Source: a virus
Length of the DNA stretch: 64,000 nt
Direction: 5' to 3' (one strand)
IMG/VR virus record: IMGVR_UViG_3300034103_000446
Coordinates: 1-64,000 of that record
The notes below the pieces were generated by a model. It ran no database searches, was not told the origin of the DNA, and was given only the letters and a program-made list of their open reading frames with translations. This document shows positions 32,565 through 41,434 of the stretch, piece by piece. The position numbers were made by a program, and so were the translations under genes. The stretch's first letter is position 1; each line of letters starts with the position of its first letter.

Positions 32565-34340
32565 TCAATACCTGTTAGGGCATTTTTCTAACAACGTTTT
32601 TCTGTTGTGTTCTAATATTGGCAACATTCTATTGTACATAATCTTGAGGTCGCTTATCGACATATTGTTGATTTGATCTATAATATCAAATATTGCAAAG
32701 AGCCTGGATTCATGATCTTCCAATGCATCATATGACTCATCCCAAAAATCACCAAACGTTTCAAAGCCTTGCTCTTTAAGATAATGCAATGTATGAGGAG
32801 GTGCTACTAACACAAACGGCTTCATATAGAACATAGGTCTATACACTTTTTCGCTATAGTTAGCAGTAGGCTGTGCGAACCTAGATTCATTTACAATGTC
32901 AACAAAAACATCTGCATATGCTGTTTTCAAACGGTCTTTATTGTCACCAAAACTCTGAGTTTTGTGATCAAATATCATTCCTGTAGGAAACATCTTTTTG
33001 AAATAACTATGAGAAATTAATGTGTGCTCTTTGACTTTTAAATCAATGTTCCACGGTGATTTAGAATTCAACTTGTTAAATCCAGTAATCATCTTTTGGA
33101 ATGTATTTGGATTCTTCTGTAACCAATGATGTATACTGTACCAGGGTTCTACACTGACTACACTCATGTCAGATTTAAAGTACCAGGTTAGATACGAATC
33201 TATTTCATAATTAGCCAAATACGCTGATACCAATTGACGATGTGGTGCATATCTCCAATTCATATTGATAAACTTTTTAGTAAAATCGCCGGTCTTAGTG
33301 TCGTCTAGTTGTTCAAATTCATTTATATCAAAAAACTTAACAAACAAATCATCTGCCTCAAGACGCATTTTTGATCTGTAATTTATGTAAAACTTTTGAA
33401 TATTATAGTCGCATGACTTGACAGTAACATTCTTTAATCCATTGTTATCAATGTATTTCTCGATGCTGTCTAGTTCAACTGCCCTTAAATCAAATTTACG
33501 CTGTACGTGGTCATAGTGAAACTCACTATAAAATAGCAATGAATGAACAGTACCATGAGGAGGATATTGCTGAGTATCGGTTGACCTGTAAGAACATAAC
33601 GGTTCATACAGATAAATCTCAACACCTGTTTCATTTAATTTTTGTACTGTCTCTGGATCGTGCTTGATGTTTTCTAATTCAGTAATTTCCCTATTATACA
33701 TGTAGATGTAGTAGGGTGTGGTTTTTTGCATAGCCTTATGCATATTAGCCATTATAGGTGCATCTAATGATTCTTTCTTAGTTTTTAGATCAGGAATGTT
33801 ATACCAATGCAAGCTAGAAATATCATCAAACGTAATCTTCGTACCTGTAATCTGTAATGTGTATCTGTCTTCTATGCCGATGTTACTAGCGGCATGTGAA
33901 ACATCACTGTCCCACATAAAATAGTCTCCGGCGACCCAATTAACCACTCCCACACCATCAATTTCTAAGTAATGTCCAGGTTGCCAATCTTCTAACATTA
34001 CCAATACTCTGACAACATTTTCATATTTTGCATCAAATAATTTCATGTATGTTTGAAAATGATCTACGTGTGTTGGCATAATTTCTAACTGTTGCATTTT
34101 GTAGAAATTATATGTCATGTTCTTTAGATCAAAAATGTTGTTAAATTGGTTGACCCACTCTGGCATAGGATTACGGTTATCATACATCGAGCCAGAAAAA
34201 CTTTTTACATAGTCATAACCTTTAGCTTTCCATTCTTCAAGTTCGCTATCCATTAATGGTTGTTTTACATATTCAAACTTCTTTACATCGTCAGTGTTCC
34301 AAAATCTACTTATGTGTCCTCTTGTCCATTTATTTGCCAT
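32565..34340 (-). CDS. Fusion of Asp/Asn hydroxylase-like dioxygenase and GT-B-like domain
   Basis: This 591-residue protein has an N-terminal (about 1-190) aspartyl/asparaginyl beta-hydroxylase-like fold: MPTHVDHFQTY (HxD), VRVLVMLEDWQPGHYLEIDG, GDYFMWDSDVSHAASN (distal His) and RYTLQITG. The middle (about 200-480) is a predicted glycosyltransferase-like region with YYIYMYNREI. The C-terminus bears the shared YSEKVYRPMFYMKPFVLVAP and GFETFGDFWDESYD elements of the GT-B-like paralogue family. Fusion suggests that hydroxylation and sugar attachment act on one target. It overlaps the amidinotransferase gene by 11 bp. Confidence 0.75.
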   Translation of the reverse strand: MANKWTRGHISRFWNTDDVKKFEYVKQPLMDSELEEWKAKGYDYVKSFSGSMYDNRNPMPEWVNQFNNIFDLKNMTYNFYKMQQLEIMPTHVDHFQTYMKLFDAKYENVVRVLVMLEDWQPGHYLEIDGVGVVNWVAGDYFMWDSDVSHAASNIGIEDRYTLQITGTKITFDDISSLHWYNIPDLKTKKESLDAPIMANMHKAMQKTTPYYIYMYNREITELENIKHDPETVQKLNETGVEIYLYEPLCSYRSTDTQQYPPHGTVHSLLFYSEFHYDHVQRKFDLRAVELDSIEKYIDNNGLKNVTVKSCDYNIQKFYINYRSKMRLEADDLFVKFFDINEFEQLDDTKTGDFTKKFINMNWRYAPHRQLVSAYLANYEIDSYLTWYFKSDMSVVSVEPWYSIHHWLQKNPNTFQKMITGFNKLNSKSPWNIDLKVKEHTLISHSYFKKMFPTGMIFDHKTQSFGDNKDRLKTAYADVFVDIVNESRFAQPTANYSEKVYRPMFYMKPFVLVAPPHTLHYLKEQGFETFGDFWDESYDALEDHESRLFAIFDIIDQINNMSISDLKIMYNRMLPILEHNRKTLLEKCPNRY

Positions 34341-35316
34341 TGTGATTTCTCTCTATGTCTAATGTCACGCAATGAAAGCAGCCTCCTAATGTACGTGCAT
34401 GGCGCATTGGCATCATTTTTACATCAACTTTATGCTTTTCTAATTCTATTCGTAACTGTTCTTGGTGTTCTTCTACTACTGCAAGGTTAGGATTGACGCT
34501 GAATAAGTTCACGCTAACCCATGTACTAGCATTACAGTAGCCAGGGTAATGACCTATGTCTACTGGTTCGGGTGCCCAAATAACATCCCATGATTGTAGT
34601 GGCTTGGGTAGTTGGTCTACTGACTTTATACGTGCCGGGTTCAATAACATCAGACCCTCACGCAATAACGCAATCGTGCTATCTAAGTGCATATAACTAT
34701 ACACACCTTCAATAGTATGTACTTTCTTGTCAGGATGTGCCATTTGCAATAGTTCAGCACCACTTTTGTTTCCGCTGTTACTTACAAGATAAAACAAATC
34801 ATCATTGCTTCTAAGTACATTGGCTGCATCGAACGCAGGTTCTGTCTCAGTCAGTGCTAATATGTCAGGATTACCCAAGCAACCACTGTTGTATAAACTA
34901 CTATCTCTAGGGAATCTAGGAACTAATACATCACCATACTGTGATAGTGTAGGCAACAATGCCTTGTATTCATCTTGTCTACTACGCAATGGCATAGGTG
35001 TAGCAATGATTGTGTCATCATGTATTAATACACTGTCACGTGGGCAATAGTTATAGTAACTAGGCACTACCGACTTATCCGGGCGATGTACTTTTACATG
35101 ACATGACTCTAAGAACTTACTGAACAAGTCTAAGTCTTCGTTAGCTTCGTCAATTACTTGTTTGGGGTATAACCCTGCTGATGGGATGTTATAGAACTTC
35201 TGTACATCAGCATAGTTAACCATACGCAAACTAGTATCTGCTATTGGAACCCGGGCATCATCTGCAATGCCCACTATAACTGATTTTAACGGATCCCATT
35301 CGTTCTTACTTAACAT
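34330..35316 (-). CDS. Amidinotransferase-family enzyme (glycine/inosamine amidinotransferase-like)
   Basis: The 328-residue protein opens NEWDPLKSVIVGIADDA, as in amidinotransferases. It has CPRDSVLIHDD for substrate guanidine binding, YMHLDSTIALLREGLML (the His-x-Asp signature), and the nucleophilic cysteine in GGCFHCVTLDI near the C-terminus. Relatives transfer the amidino group of arginine to glycine or to inosamine-phosphates (streptomycin StrB). Next to a DegT gene and a carbamoyltransferase, an aminocyclitol or amino-sugar acceptor is attractive, but this is inference. It overlaps both neighbours slightly. Confidence 0.85.
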   Translation of the reverse strand: MLSKNEWDPLKSVIVGIADDARVPIADTSLRMVNYADVQKFYNIPSAGLYPKQVIDEANEDLDLFSKFLESCHVKVHRPDKSVVPSYYNYCPRDSVLIHDDTIIATPMPLRSRQDEYKALLPTLSQYGDVLVPRFPRDSSLYNSGCLGNPDILALTETEPAFDAANVLRSNDDLFYLVSNSGNKSGAELLQMAHPDKKVHTIEGVYSYMHLDSTIALLREGLMLLNPARIKSVDQLPKPLQSWDVIWAPEPVDIGHYPGYCNASTWVSVNLFSVNPNLAVVEEHQEQLRIELEKHKVDVKMMPMRHARTLGGCFHCVTLDIERNHNGK

Positions 35317-35896
35317 TAAATACTTTCATCGTTGATATATCGGGGTAGTCTTTATACGACCATTGTTTAGGTTCTGATTCTTTTGCTTGTTTGAGTTTAT
35401 TTAAACCTAGCTGTGCTGTCTCTGGGGTCATATAGTAATGGTAACCCAATGTATCTACATCTTGTTCAGCCCAGAGTACATCAGGCACTCTGCCGTCATA
35501 ACTCATTTTCTTTAATTGGATTGCCGCTTCACTGTCATCGGTGAGTATCATACCACCACGACCCAAATTCAAATGCTTGCGATATTGAAACGACAAGCAC
35601 ATAAATGCGTCAGGTATATACGAATCACGCTTCCAATACACTGCGGCATCAATAATATTTGTACCACCTATACGATAATAGTCTTTCCAATATGTATCAG
35701 TAAACTTCCAATCTATAGCAAGCTTCTCAAATGTCATAGGAACACTGAGATATGTATGTTTAGGAGTAGTTGCAGTTTTTACATCTTGTAGTCGCAAACA
35801 TAGCTCAATAGCATGTGTACAGCAATCAGTAGCAATAGCATACTTAGCCCCATAGAAGTCTGCTATCTGTTTTTCTAGCTCACTGACTTCTTTCAT
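35306..35896 (-). CDS. Short DegT/DnrJ/EryC1-like aminotransferase (196 aa)
   Basis: The product retains the PLP core: GAKYAIATDCCTHAIELCLR (phosphate loop), an IIDAAVYWKRD aspartate position, and LSFQYRKHLNLGRGGMILTDD with the Schiff-base lysine. It lacks the C-terminal small domain and the usual N-terminal lid, being about half the normal 370 residues. It starts and ends in ATGA-type overlaps with the radical SAM and amidinotransferase genes. It may be a minimal active enzyme, a dimeric partner, or a relic; the intact reading frame and catalytic lysine argue against decay. Confidence 0.8.
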   Translation of the reverse strand: MKEVSELEKQIADFYGAKYAIATDCCTHAIELCLRLQDVKTATTPKHTYLSVPMTFEKLAIDWKFTDTYWKDYYRIGGTNIIDAAVYWKRDSYIPDAFMCLSFQYRKHLNLGRGGMILTDDSEAAIQLKKMSYDGRVPDVLWAEQDVDTLGYHYYMTPETAQLGLNKLKQAKESEPKQWSYKDYPDISTMKVFNVK

Positions 35897-38151
35897 TTCG
35901 GCTTTCGTTTAATACTGTCGATTGAAATAGTCTGTGCCTCTTTAGCAAAGTCAAGTGCAGACATTGCTTCTTTCTCGGGAATAACTTCTCGTGATGTGTT
36001 AGATACTTCAACTTCAAAGTCTTTGTAGTTGCCCCAGTTACCATACCCAATATAATGATAGTCAAATGTAAAGTCAACTGTCTTATTCAACTCAGTCTCT
36101 TCATCCAACAGATCACTAAAGTCTTGACCATCACGACCTTCAGCATCACTCCATGTAGGCTTTGCAAGCTTACGGGCACGTAGTGCAGTGTTACTCATCA
36201 TACGTGAATAGTCTTGTGCATAGAACGGACCTTTGCGACCTAGAGGAGGACGTTCACGATCATCAAAAGGGTTATCGATCTGTTCAAACTTCATATCAAA
36301 GTCTGCTTCCCACTTGCCACTGTCACTGATCTTAAACTTGTATACAGCATTAAACATGCCTGGACCAAACTGTTGACCAAACTCTTTCAAGTCAATCTCA
36401 GGGTTGTATAGTATTTCTGCTTCGTATCCGCCACGACATTTCCATAGCATACGCAAGAAGGGCCACATCTCATTTACCAATGCATCAGCAAACGGATTAA
36501 TGTTTGGCTTAATGATGTTGTAATCAAACTTTTCATACTCAATCTCTCTTGCCATGTCACTATGGTTGAGTTTGATCTTGTAGTGTTCTTTCTCTAATGC
36601 ATGACGCACAGGATAGCTGATAGGTACATCGGTTACTCCACGAAAGAAGTCAGCAAACATGTGCCATGTTTTGACACGAATCATCAAGTGTGTGCCGCCA
36701 AATGTAAAGTCATTGCGTATCCAGTGACCCTGATACTTGTGCCAGCTGATGTTAAACTTGTGGGGATGTTGCCCTACAATAGTCTCAGGACCCATACCGT
36801 AACCAACACCTAAACCTGCATTGTTAATGTTATTGTTACGCATACGCCAGAAGAATGTCATAGTGTCACTGTAATCTTGATAGTCTTCTGTAGGGAACCC
36901 AACGATCCAGTTAGTGGCCGCCCAGATGCCTACTTTCTTACAGTCAATGAAGTTCTGCTCCATCTCAGCGATAGTAACACCTTTAGCCATGTCATCAAGT
37001 ACTTTCTGACTTCCGGATTCAACCCCAAAGTTAAACATGATAGCGCCGCCGGCTGCTAAGTCTTGTAAGTACTCTAAGTCCATACGACCATCACAACGGG
37101 CATATCCTGTCCACTTGACTTTTAAGTCTTTCTCTTTAAGAGCCAGGGCAAAGGCTCGTAGTTCTTTAGGATTACCATTGATTAACGAATCAATGAACCA
37201 GATAATGTCTGTGCCTTTATTATAGTACAGCCACTCAACTTCTGTAATCAAGTCAACACTTTGACGCTGACGATACTTCCAAAAGTGTGTTTCTTCACAG
37301 AATGTACATTTAGCTGTACAGCCGCGTGATATCTCACTGTTCACACCGTTAGGTAATTCATACTGGGAGAAATCAATACTCTCATAGTCGGGCATGGGCA
37401 AGCCGTTGATGTTGATACGCTGATCTTCTGGCTGTGTTAAATAGCGTGGATACTCTACTTCTATCTTGTCTTCTATTTCGTCAAGCATTACCAGTAGATT
37501 CTGTTCACCTTCTCCTACAACAACATAGTCATAGTATGGATGTGTTGCGAACCAACTCTTGTGTACGTTAGGTCCACCTACAGCAATCTTAATGTGAGGT
37601 GCTCTACGCTTGATTTCACGACACATCCACTTAGTAGGTTCTTCGCTAATGTAGTAAACGCTAAAGCCTACTACATCAGGATTCATTTCAATGATCTTAT
37701 CTACGGCCGGGCTTAATATCTCAGGGCCTAACAATGGGTGAATATCATTCATGTAAGTATCACCCATCCAATGCCAAGAACTAGAAGGATCCCATAGTCT
37801 AAATGGAATTCTTTGTTTAGGCCACCAGTCTTTCTTAAATGCGTTATATGCTTTAACATTCAAGTCTATGATGTGTGTCTCATAGCCCGAACTTTTAGCA
37901 ACACCGCTTAATCGTGCAAGACTAAACGGAGGCATATAAGGACTCCATTCAGGGCATAATACAAGAACCAACTTAGTGTTTCTTGTCTTGTAGTCAACGT
38001 ATACAGGAGTTAAGTTCTTTTGTACAGTTGGTTTAGCATAAGGTGCAATTGCTTCCATCATACTACGATGGCGTGCATCAGCAATGTCCTCTGTGGGGCG
38101 TTCCTTAGGCTTTAATTCGTCAACAGCCAATGATCTTAATGTGAAATCCAA
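35893..38151 (-). CDS. B12-binding-domain radical SAM protein
   Basis: This 752-residue protein has an N-terminal cobalamin-binding-like Rossmann region (KLVLVLCPEWSPYMPPFSLA at about 60-79, GGPNVHKSW, VVVGEGEQ). The radical SAM cluster CTAKCTFC follows at 278-285 and GVESGSQKVL further on. The C-terminal 250 residues are unassigned. Such enzymes methylate or rearrange unactivated carbons, or act in thioether and sugar modification. It starts the downstream set mini-DegT, amidinotransferase, hydroxylase-GT, so it probably shares that pathway. The substrate is unknown. Confidence 0.88.
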   Translation of the reverse strand: MDFTLRSLAVDELKPKERPTEDIADARHRSMMEAIAPYAKPTVQKNLTPVYVDYKTRNTKLVLVLCPEWSPYMPPFSLARLSGVAKSSGYETHIIDLNVKAYNAFKKDWWPKQRIPFRLWDPSSSWHWMGDTYMNDIHPLLGPEILSPAVDKIIEMNPDVVGFSVYYISEEPTKWMCREIKRRAPHIKIAVGGPNVHKSWFATHPYYDYVVVGEGEQNLLVMLDEIEDKIEVEYPRYLTQPEDQRININGLPMPDYESIDFSQYELPNGVNSEISRGCTAKCTFCEETHFWKYRQRQSVDLITEVEWLYYNKGTDIIWFIDSLINGNPKELRAFALALKEKDLKVKWTGYARCDGRMDLEYLQDLAAGGAIMFNFGVESGSQKVLDDMAKGVTIAEMEQNFIDCKKVGIWAATNWIVGFPTEDYQDYSDTMTFFWRMRNNNINNAGLGVGYGMGPETIVGQHPHKFNISWHKYQGHWIRNDFTFGGTHLMIRVKTWHMFADFFRGVTDVPISYPVRHALEKEHYKIKLNHSDMAREIEYEKFDYNIIKPNINPFADALVNEMWPFLRMLWKCRGGYEAEILYNPEIDLKEFGQQFGPGMFNAVYKFKISDSGKWEADFDMKFEQIDNPFDDRERPPLGRKGPFYAQDYSRMMSNTALRARKLAKPTWSDAEGRDGQDFSDLLDEETELNKTVDFTFDYHYIGYGNWGNYKDFEVEVSNTSREVIPEKEAMSALDFAKEAQTISIDSIKRKPK

Positions 38152-38172
38152 AATGTGCTCCTATTTTCTACT

Positions 38173-38202
38173 ATTGTACTACCCTCTCATGAGTAGTACA
38201 AT
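38173..38202 (-). other. Intergenic 10-bp inverted repeat hairpin
   Basis: ATTGTACTAC and GTAGTACAAT form a perfect 10-bp stem with a 10-nt loop in the 62-bp gap between the fusion gene (38214) and the radical SAM gene (38151). No T run follows, so it is not a standard terminator; it may be a processing or binding site. Confidence 0.5.
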
Positions 38203-38213
38203 GTATTTGGACG

Positions 38214-41200
38214 TTAGACTTTAAAGTGATATATACCACAATTTGGATTTTCAACCATTGGGCAGAAGCCCATAAACTTTAATCCACCGCTGGCAGCCCA
38301 TGCAATATAATGTTCTTGATTACTACCAGTAGTAATAAAGATATCAGCACCCGTATTTAAGTATTTTTTGATATTAGCGTAAAAGTCTTGCAATGCTTCA
38401 TATCCTTCATCAACGATTAATCTGCAAGTGTTATCTACACAGTTTAAATGCTCAAGTGATTCAATAAATGCTTGTCTGTCACCACTGTGCGGTGGATTAG
38501 CTACTACCAAATCAAACTTCTCTGTAGTTGGTATTTGTGTAACTTCATTACACACATAGGCACTAATTTTATCTGCTACTTTGTTAGCTGTTGCATTAGC
38601 TAAACAAGATTTTATAGACGGGCTGTGCATGTCAACAAATGCCACTGAGTCTACTTTGTTTTTATCTAGCAAATCATATCCCAGTGGGCCAACTCCAGAG
38701 CACCATTCTAATGCACGACCATAATGTTCTTTTCCTATACGCTCTATTAACGAGTACAATTCCTCTTTAATTTCAAATCCACCACCGTCCATGTGTGTAG
38801 GGTATTCAAGTACAAATCCATTCTCGTATATGCGTGTTTGCTTAGACCAATCTAATTGATTAGGTGAAGATTCTAACGGAATTACTACGGGCTTAACAGT
38901 GTTTATATCTAAGTTAGGTTCTGGTATTGCAACACTAGGTATCACTACAGATAACGGTGCAGGTTGAATTACCGGCAGTTCAATTGGATATACAATTGGC
39001 TGAGGCTTTTCTTGCACAAATATTGGTTTAGCGGCGACTACGTTATTAAACAATTGCTGATAGTTCTTAGTAATTGTAAAATCTTTATTAGAGTGAAAAT
39101 GCTGTTGATTGAATTCAACTATTTCTTTTATTCCAGTTTGCCATACTTCCCAATCGCCGCCGGTGAAGTTATTCAATCGTTTGATTTCTTTAACAATAGC
39201 TTCAAAGCGTAAATCATCATTTTCAATAGTGTCATATGATTCGTCAATATATGGACTAAATGTTTTATACCCTTGCTCACGTAACACACGCAAGCAATAA
39301 GGTCTAGCCATTAATACAAACGGGTGATTTAGTGCAAAGCAACGATATGTTTTTTCAGTTAAGAACAGACTATCTTCTACAAAAGGACGATGCGCTTGAT
39401 CCGGACGATCCTTATCATAGAACAATGTTTCAGTGATTACACTGAAATAACTGTCTTTATAGTATTGCAAATCATCGGGTTGAATGTCCACTGGGTTATG
39501 TCTATCTTCAGTGATATTCAATCGCATAGGAAACATATCTGCATTCTGTCTAATTAATGGAAACTTTTGATCATGCAATAACGGAATCTTTTCTTTAAAA
39601 TCGGTATCGCCCTCAAAACTATACCAGGCCTTATCTACTAGACTCTCATGTAACATACGCTCCAACAATACCATACGATGTTCTCTATTAAGTTTGTTAA
39701 AGCAAGTAAAGTTTTTTCCACGGAATCTAACATCGTACCCACCGATATATTCATATCCCTGTGCATAAGTTGTAGTGATATAATTAAAGAAATGGCAGTT
39801 TAATAACGAAACACGCTTGTTCCAGCCGTTTTTGTCAATTAACTTTTCATACACTTTGTCAGCATCAATTACACCGGTCAATACAATTATGTCTTCTTCT
39901 GGAATAATGTCGTCAACAATGTTAGCAATACGCTGAATTTTGCTTTGTACATGCGGCATAAATGCTTCTGTGGCTGCAAAGAACAAGAACTTAGACTTGC
40001 CGTTCTTATGTGCAAGACGCATTTCTTTAACAATGTCTTGTGTAGGTCTACAAACAAACATTGTTTCAAAGTTAATTGTAGCATCAATTAAATGAATATT
40101 GTGCTCATATTCTTTAATGGCCGGAAACATCTCAAGTACTTGACGCATCATTGTTTCTGTAGTAGTAGACGGAACCTCATATTTATGTTTAGAACGAGTA
40201 TCACCGTAATGTATGATTTCACCACTGTGTTGTTGGCTAGTCATCTTGCGCCATGGATCAATAACTACAGCAGCAGGATCTTTGAACTGTAGACGTTCGA
40301 CCCAAGACTCCCAATATCCAATTAGAAACACATGAGTCCAGTCTTCACGCAGGTCATGATCCTCAGTATTTGGATCGTAGTAGTTTAAGTTGCCACCATG
40401 CTTTTCAATATTGTAACCTACTAACATACTTGCAGAACCGTTAATATAACTCACCCCCGGTTTGTATGCTTTACCAATGATGGTTACATTACGACCATTC
40501 TCTAGGCAACGTAGGGCCATGCGCTCGGCTTGTACTTCACGTGCGGCCATGATTGAATCAAACAAATCATAACCTAAGTCTAGTCTGTCTGCTAGATAGC
40601 GTAGTGCAATGTTATCTCTTGGGTGACATGCACCTGCATCTCCTAGTCCGGCTTTCATGTATGCCGGACCCATGATGCGATGTGTACTCTTAGCCAATGC
40701 TTGTGTAACTACATCTACGTTGATATTGCCATTGGTCTCTGCAACGTCTTGCACCATGTTGACAAGTGCTAGCTTAGTGCTGATAAATGTGTTGTAGAAG
40801 ATTTTGATAGACTCAGCTTCATCCCATGTGCCAACTTCATAGCGTGGCTCGTTCTGCATAAACACTTTATAAAAGTCAATTAATTCACTAGCATCACCAG
40901 TAAGGCTACCATCATCTGTGCCAATAATTACCATTTCTGGATTTACCATGTCCCATTTTACGGTGCCCATAGCAATAAGGTAAGGGTTGTAAATGAATCT
41001 TGCATTAGTGATACAAGGCTCTAGGATGCTACGAACTGTTCCGGGTAGCACTGTACTGATGAGGACAACTAATTGACTTTTAGTAACATGTTTATTGACC
41101 TCTTTTAAAATGTCAGTGACTATTGTATAGTCAAAATCTTTGTTTGGAAGATGGCTTGTTGGAGTTTCACCACCATAGATAGGATCATGTGGTGTGGGTG

Positions 41201-41375
41201 CCGCGATAAAGATAATGTCTCTGTCTGTTACGGCTAATTCTATTGTGTCACGCATGGGGAATGCAGGAGTCCTAGGAACAACATCGTATCCAACAACATC
41301 ATAACCGGCATCTGCCATGACCTCTGCACAATCTTGTCCCAATTTACCCACACCAATCATTGCTACTTTTTTCAT
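38214..41375 (-). CDS. Tri-domain fusion: UDP-sugar 6-dehydrogenase / GT-B-like / methyltransferase
   Basis: This 1053-residue protein begins with UDP-glucose/UDP-ManNAc dehydrogenase features: GVGKLGQDCAEVMADAGYDVVG, the catalytic-cysteine element GLGDAGACHPRDN near residue 250, and IIGKAYKPGVSY. Residues about 430-790 carry the paralogous GT-like signature (FLTEKTYRCFALNHPFVLMA, YKTFSPYIDESYD). A Pro/Val-rich linker (about 800-850) leads to a class I methyltransferase with LEWCSGVGPLGYDLL (motif I) and VVANPPHSG (motif IV). The protein could oxidise, transfer and methylate one sugar. The box AATAAATA lies 25 bp upstream. Confidence 0.85.
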   Translation of the reverse strand: MKKVAMIGVGKLGQDCAEVMADAGYDVVGYDVVPRTPAFPMRDTIELAVTDRDIIFIAAPTPHDPIYGGETPTSHLPNKDFDYTIVTDILKEVNKHVTKSQLVVLISTVLPGTVRSILEPCITNARFIYNPYLIAMGTVKWDMVNPEMVIIGTDDGSLTGDASELIDFYKVFMQNEPRYEVGTWDEAESIKIFYNTFISTKLALVNMVQDVAETNGNINVDVVTQALAKSTHRIMGPAYMKAGLGDAGACHPRDNIALRYLADRLDLGYDLFDSIMAAREVQAERMALRCLENGRNVTIIGKAYKPGVSYINGSASMLVGYNIEKHGGNLNYYDPNTEDHDLREDWTHVFLIGYWESWVERLQFKDPAAVVIDPWRKMTSQQHSGEIIHYGDTRSKHKYEVPSTTTETMMRQVLEMFPAIKEYEHNIHLIDATINFETMFVCRPTQDIVKEMRLAHKNGKSKFLFFAATEAFMPHVQSKIQRIANIVDDIIPEEDIIVLTGVIDADKVYEKLIDKNGWNKRVSLLNCHFFNYITTTYAQGYEYIGGYDVRFRGKNFTCFNKLNREHRMVLLERMLHESLVDKAWYSFEGDTDFKEKIPLLHDQKFPLIRQNADMFPMRLNITEDRHNPVDIQPDDLQYYKDSYFSVITETLFYDKDRPDQAHRPFVEDSLFLTEKTYRCFALNHPFVLMARPYCLRVLREQGYKTFSPYIDESYDTIENDDLRFEAIVKEIKRLNNFTGGDWEVWQTGIKEIVEFNQQHFHSNKDFTITKNYQQLFNNVVAAKPIFVQEKPQPIVYPIELPVIQPAPLSVVIPSVAIPEPNLDINTVKPVVIPLESSPNQLDWSKQTRIYENGFVLEYPTHMDGGGFEIKEELYSLIERIGKEHYGRALEWCSGVGPLGYDLLDKNKVDSVAFVDMHSPSIKSCLANATANKVADKISAYVCNEVTQIPTTEKFDLVVANPPHSGDRQAFIESLEHLNCVDNTCRLIVDEGYEALQDFYANIKKYLNTGADIFITTGSNQEHYIAWAASGGLKFMGFCPMVENPNCGIYHFKV

Positions 41376-41399
41376 TTAATACCTCGTGTATATACCTAA

Positions 41400-41407
41400 T
41401 ATTTATT
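41400..41407 (-). promoter_or_regulatory. Late-type promoter box AATAAATA of the tri-domain gene
   Basis: Minus-strand AATAAATA, 24 bp before the ATG at 41375, in the 59-bp intergenic gap. Confidence 0.5.
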
Positions 41408-41434
41408 TGCTAGGGACACTAGCCAAATTTAAAA

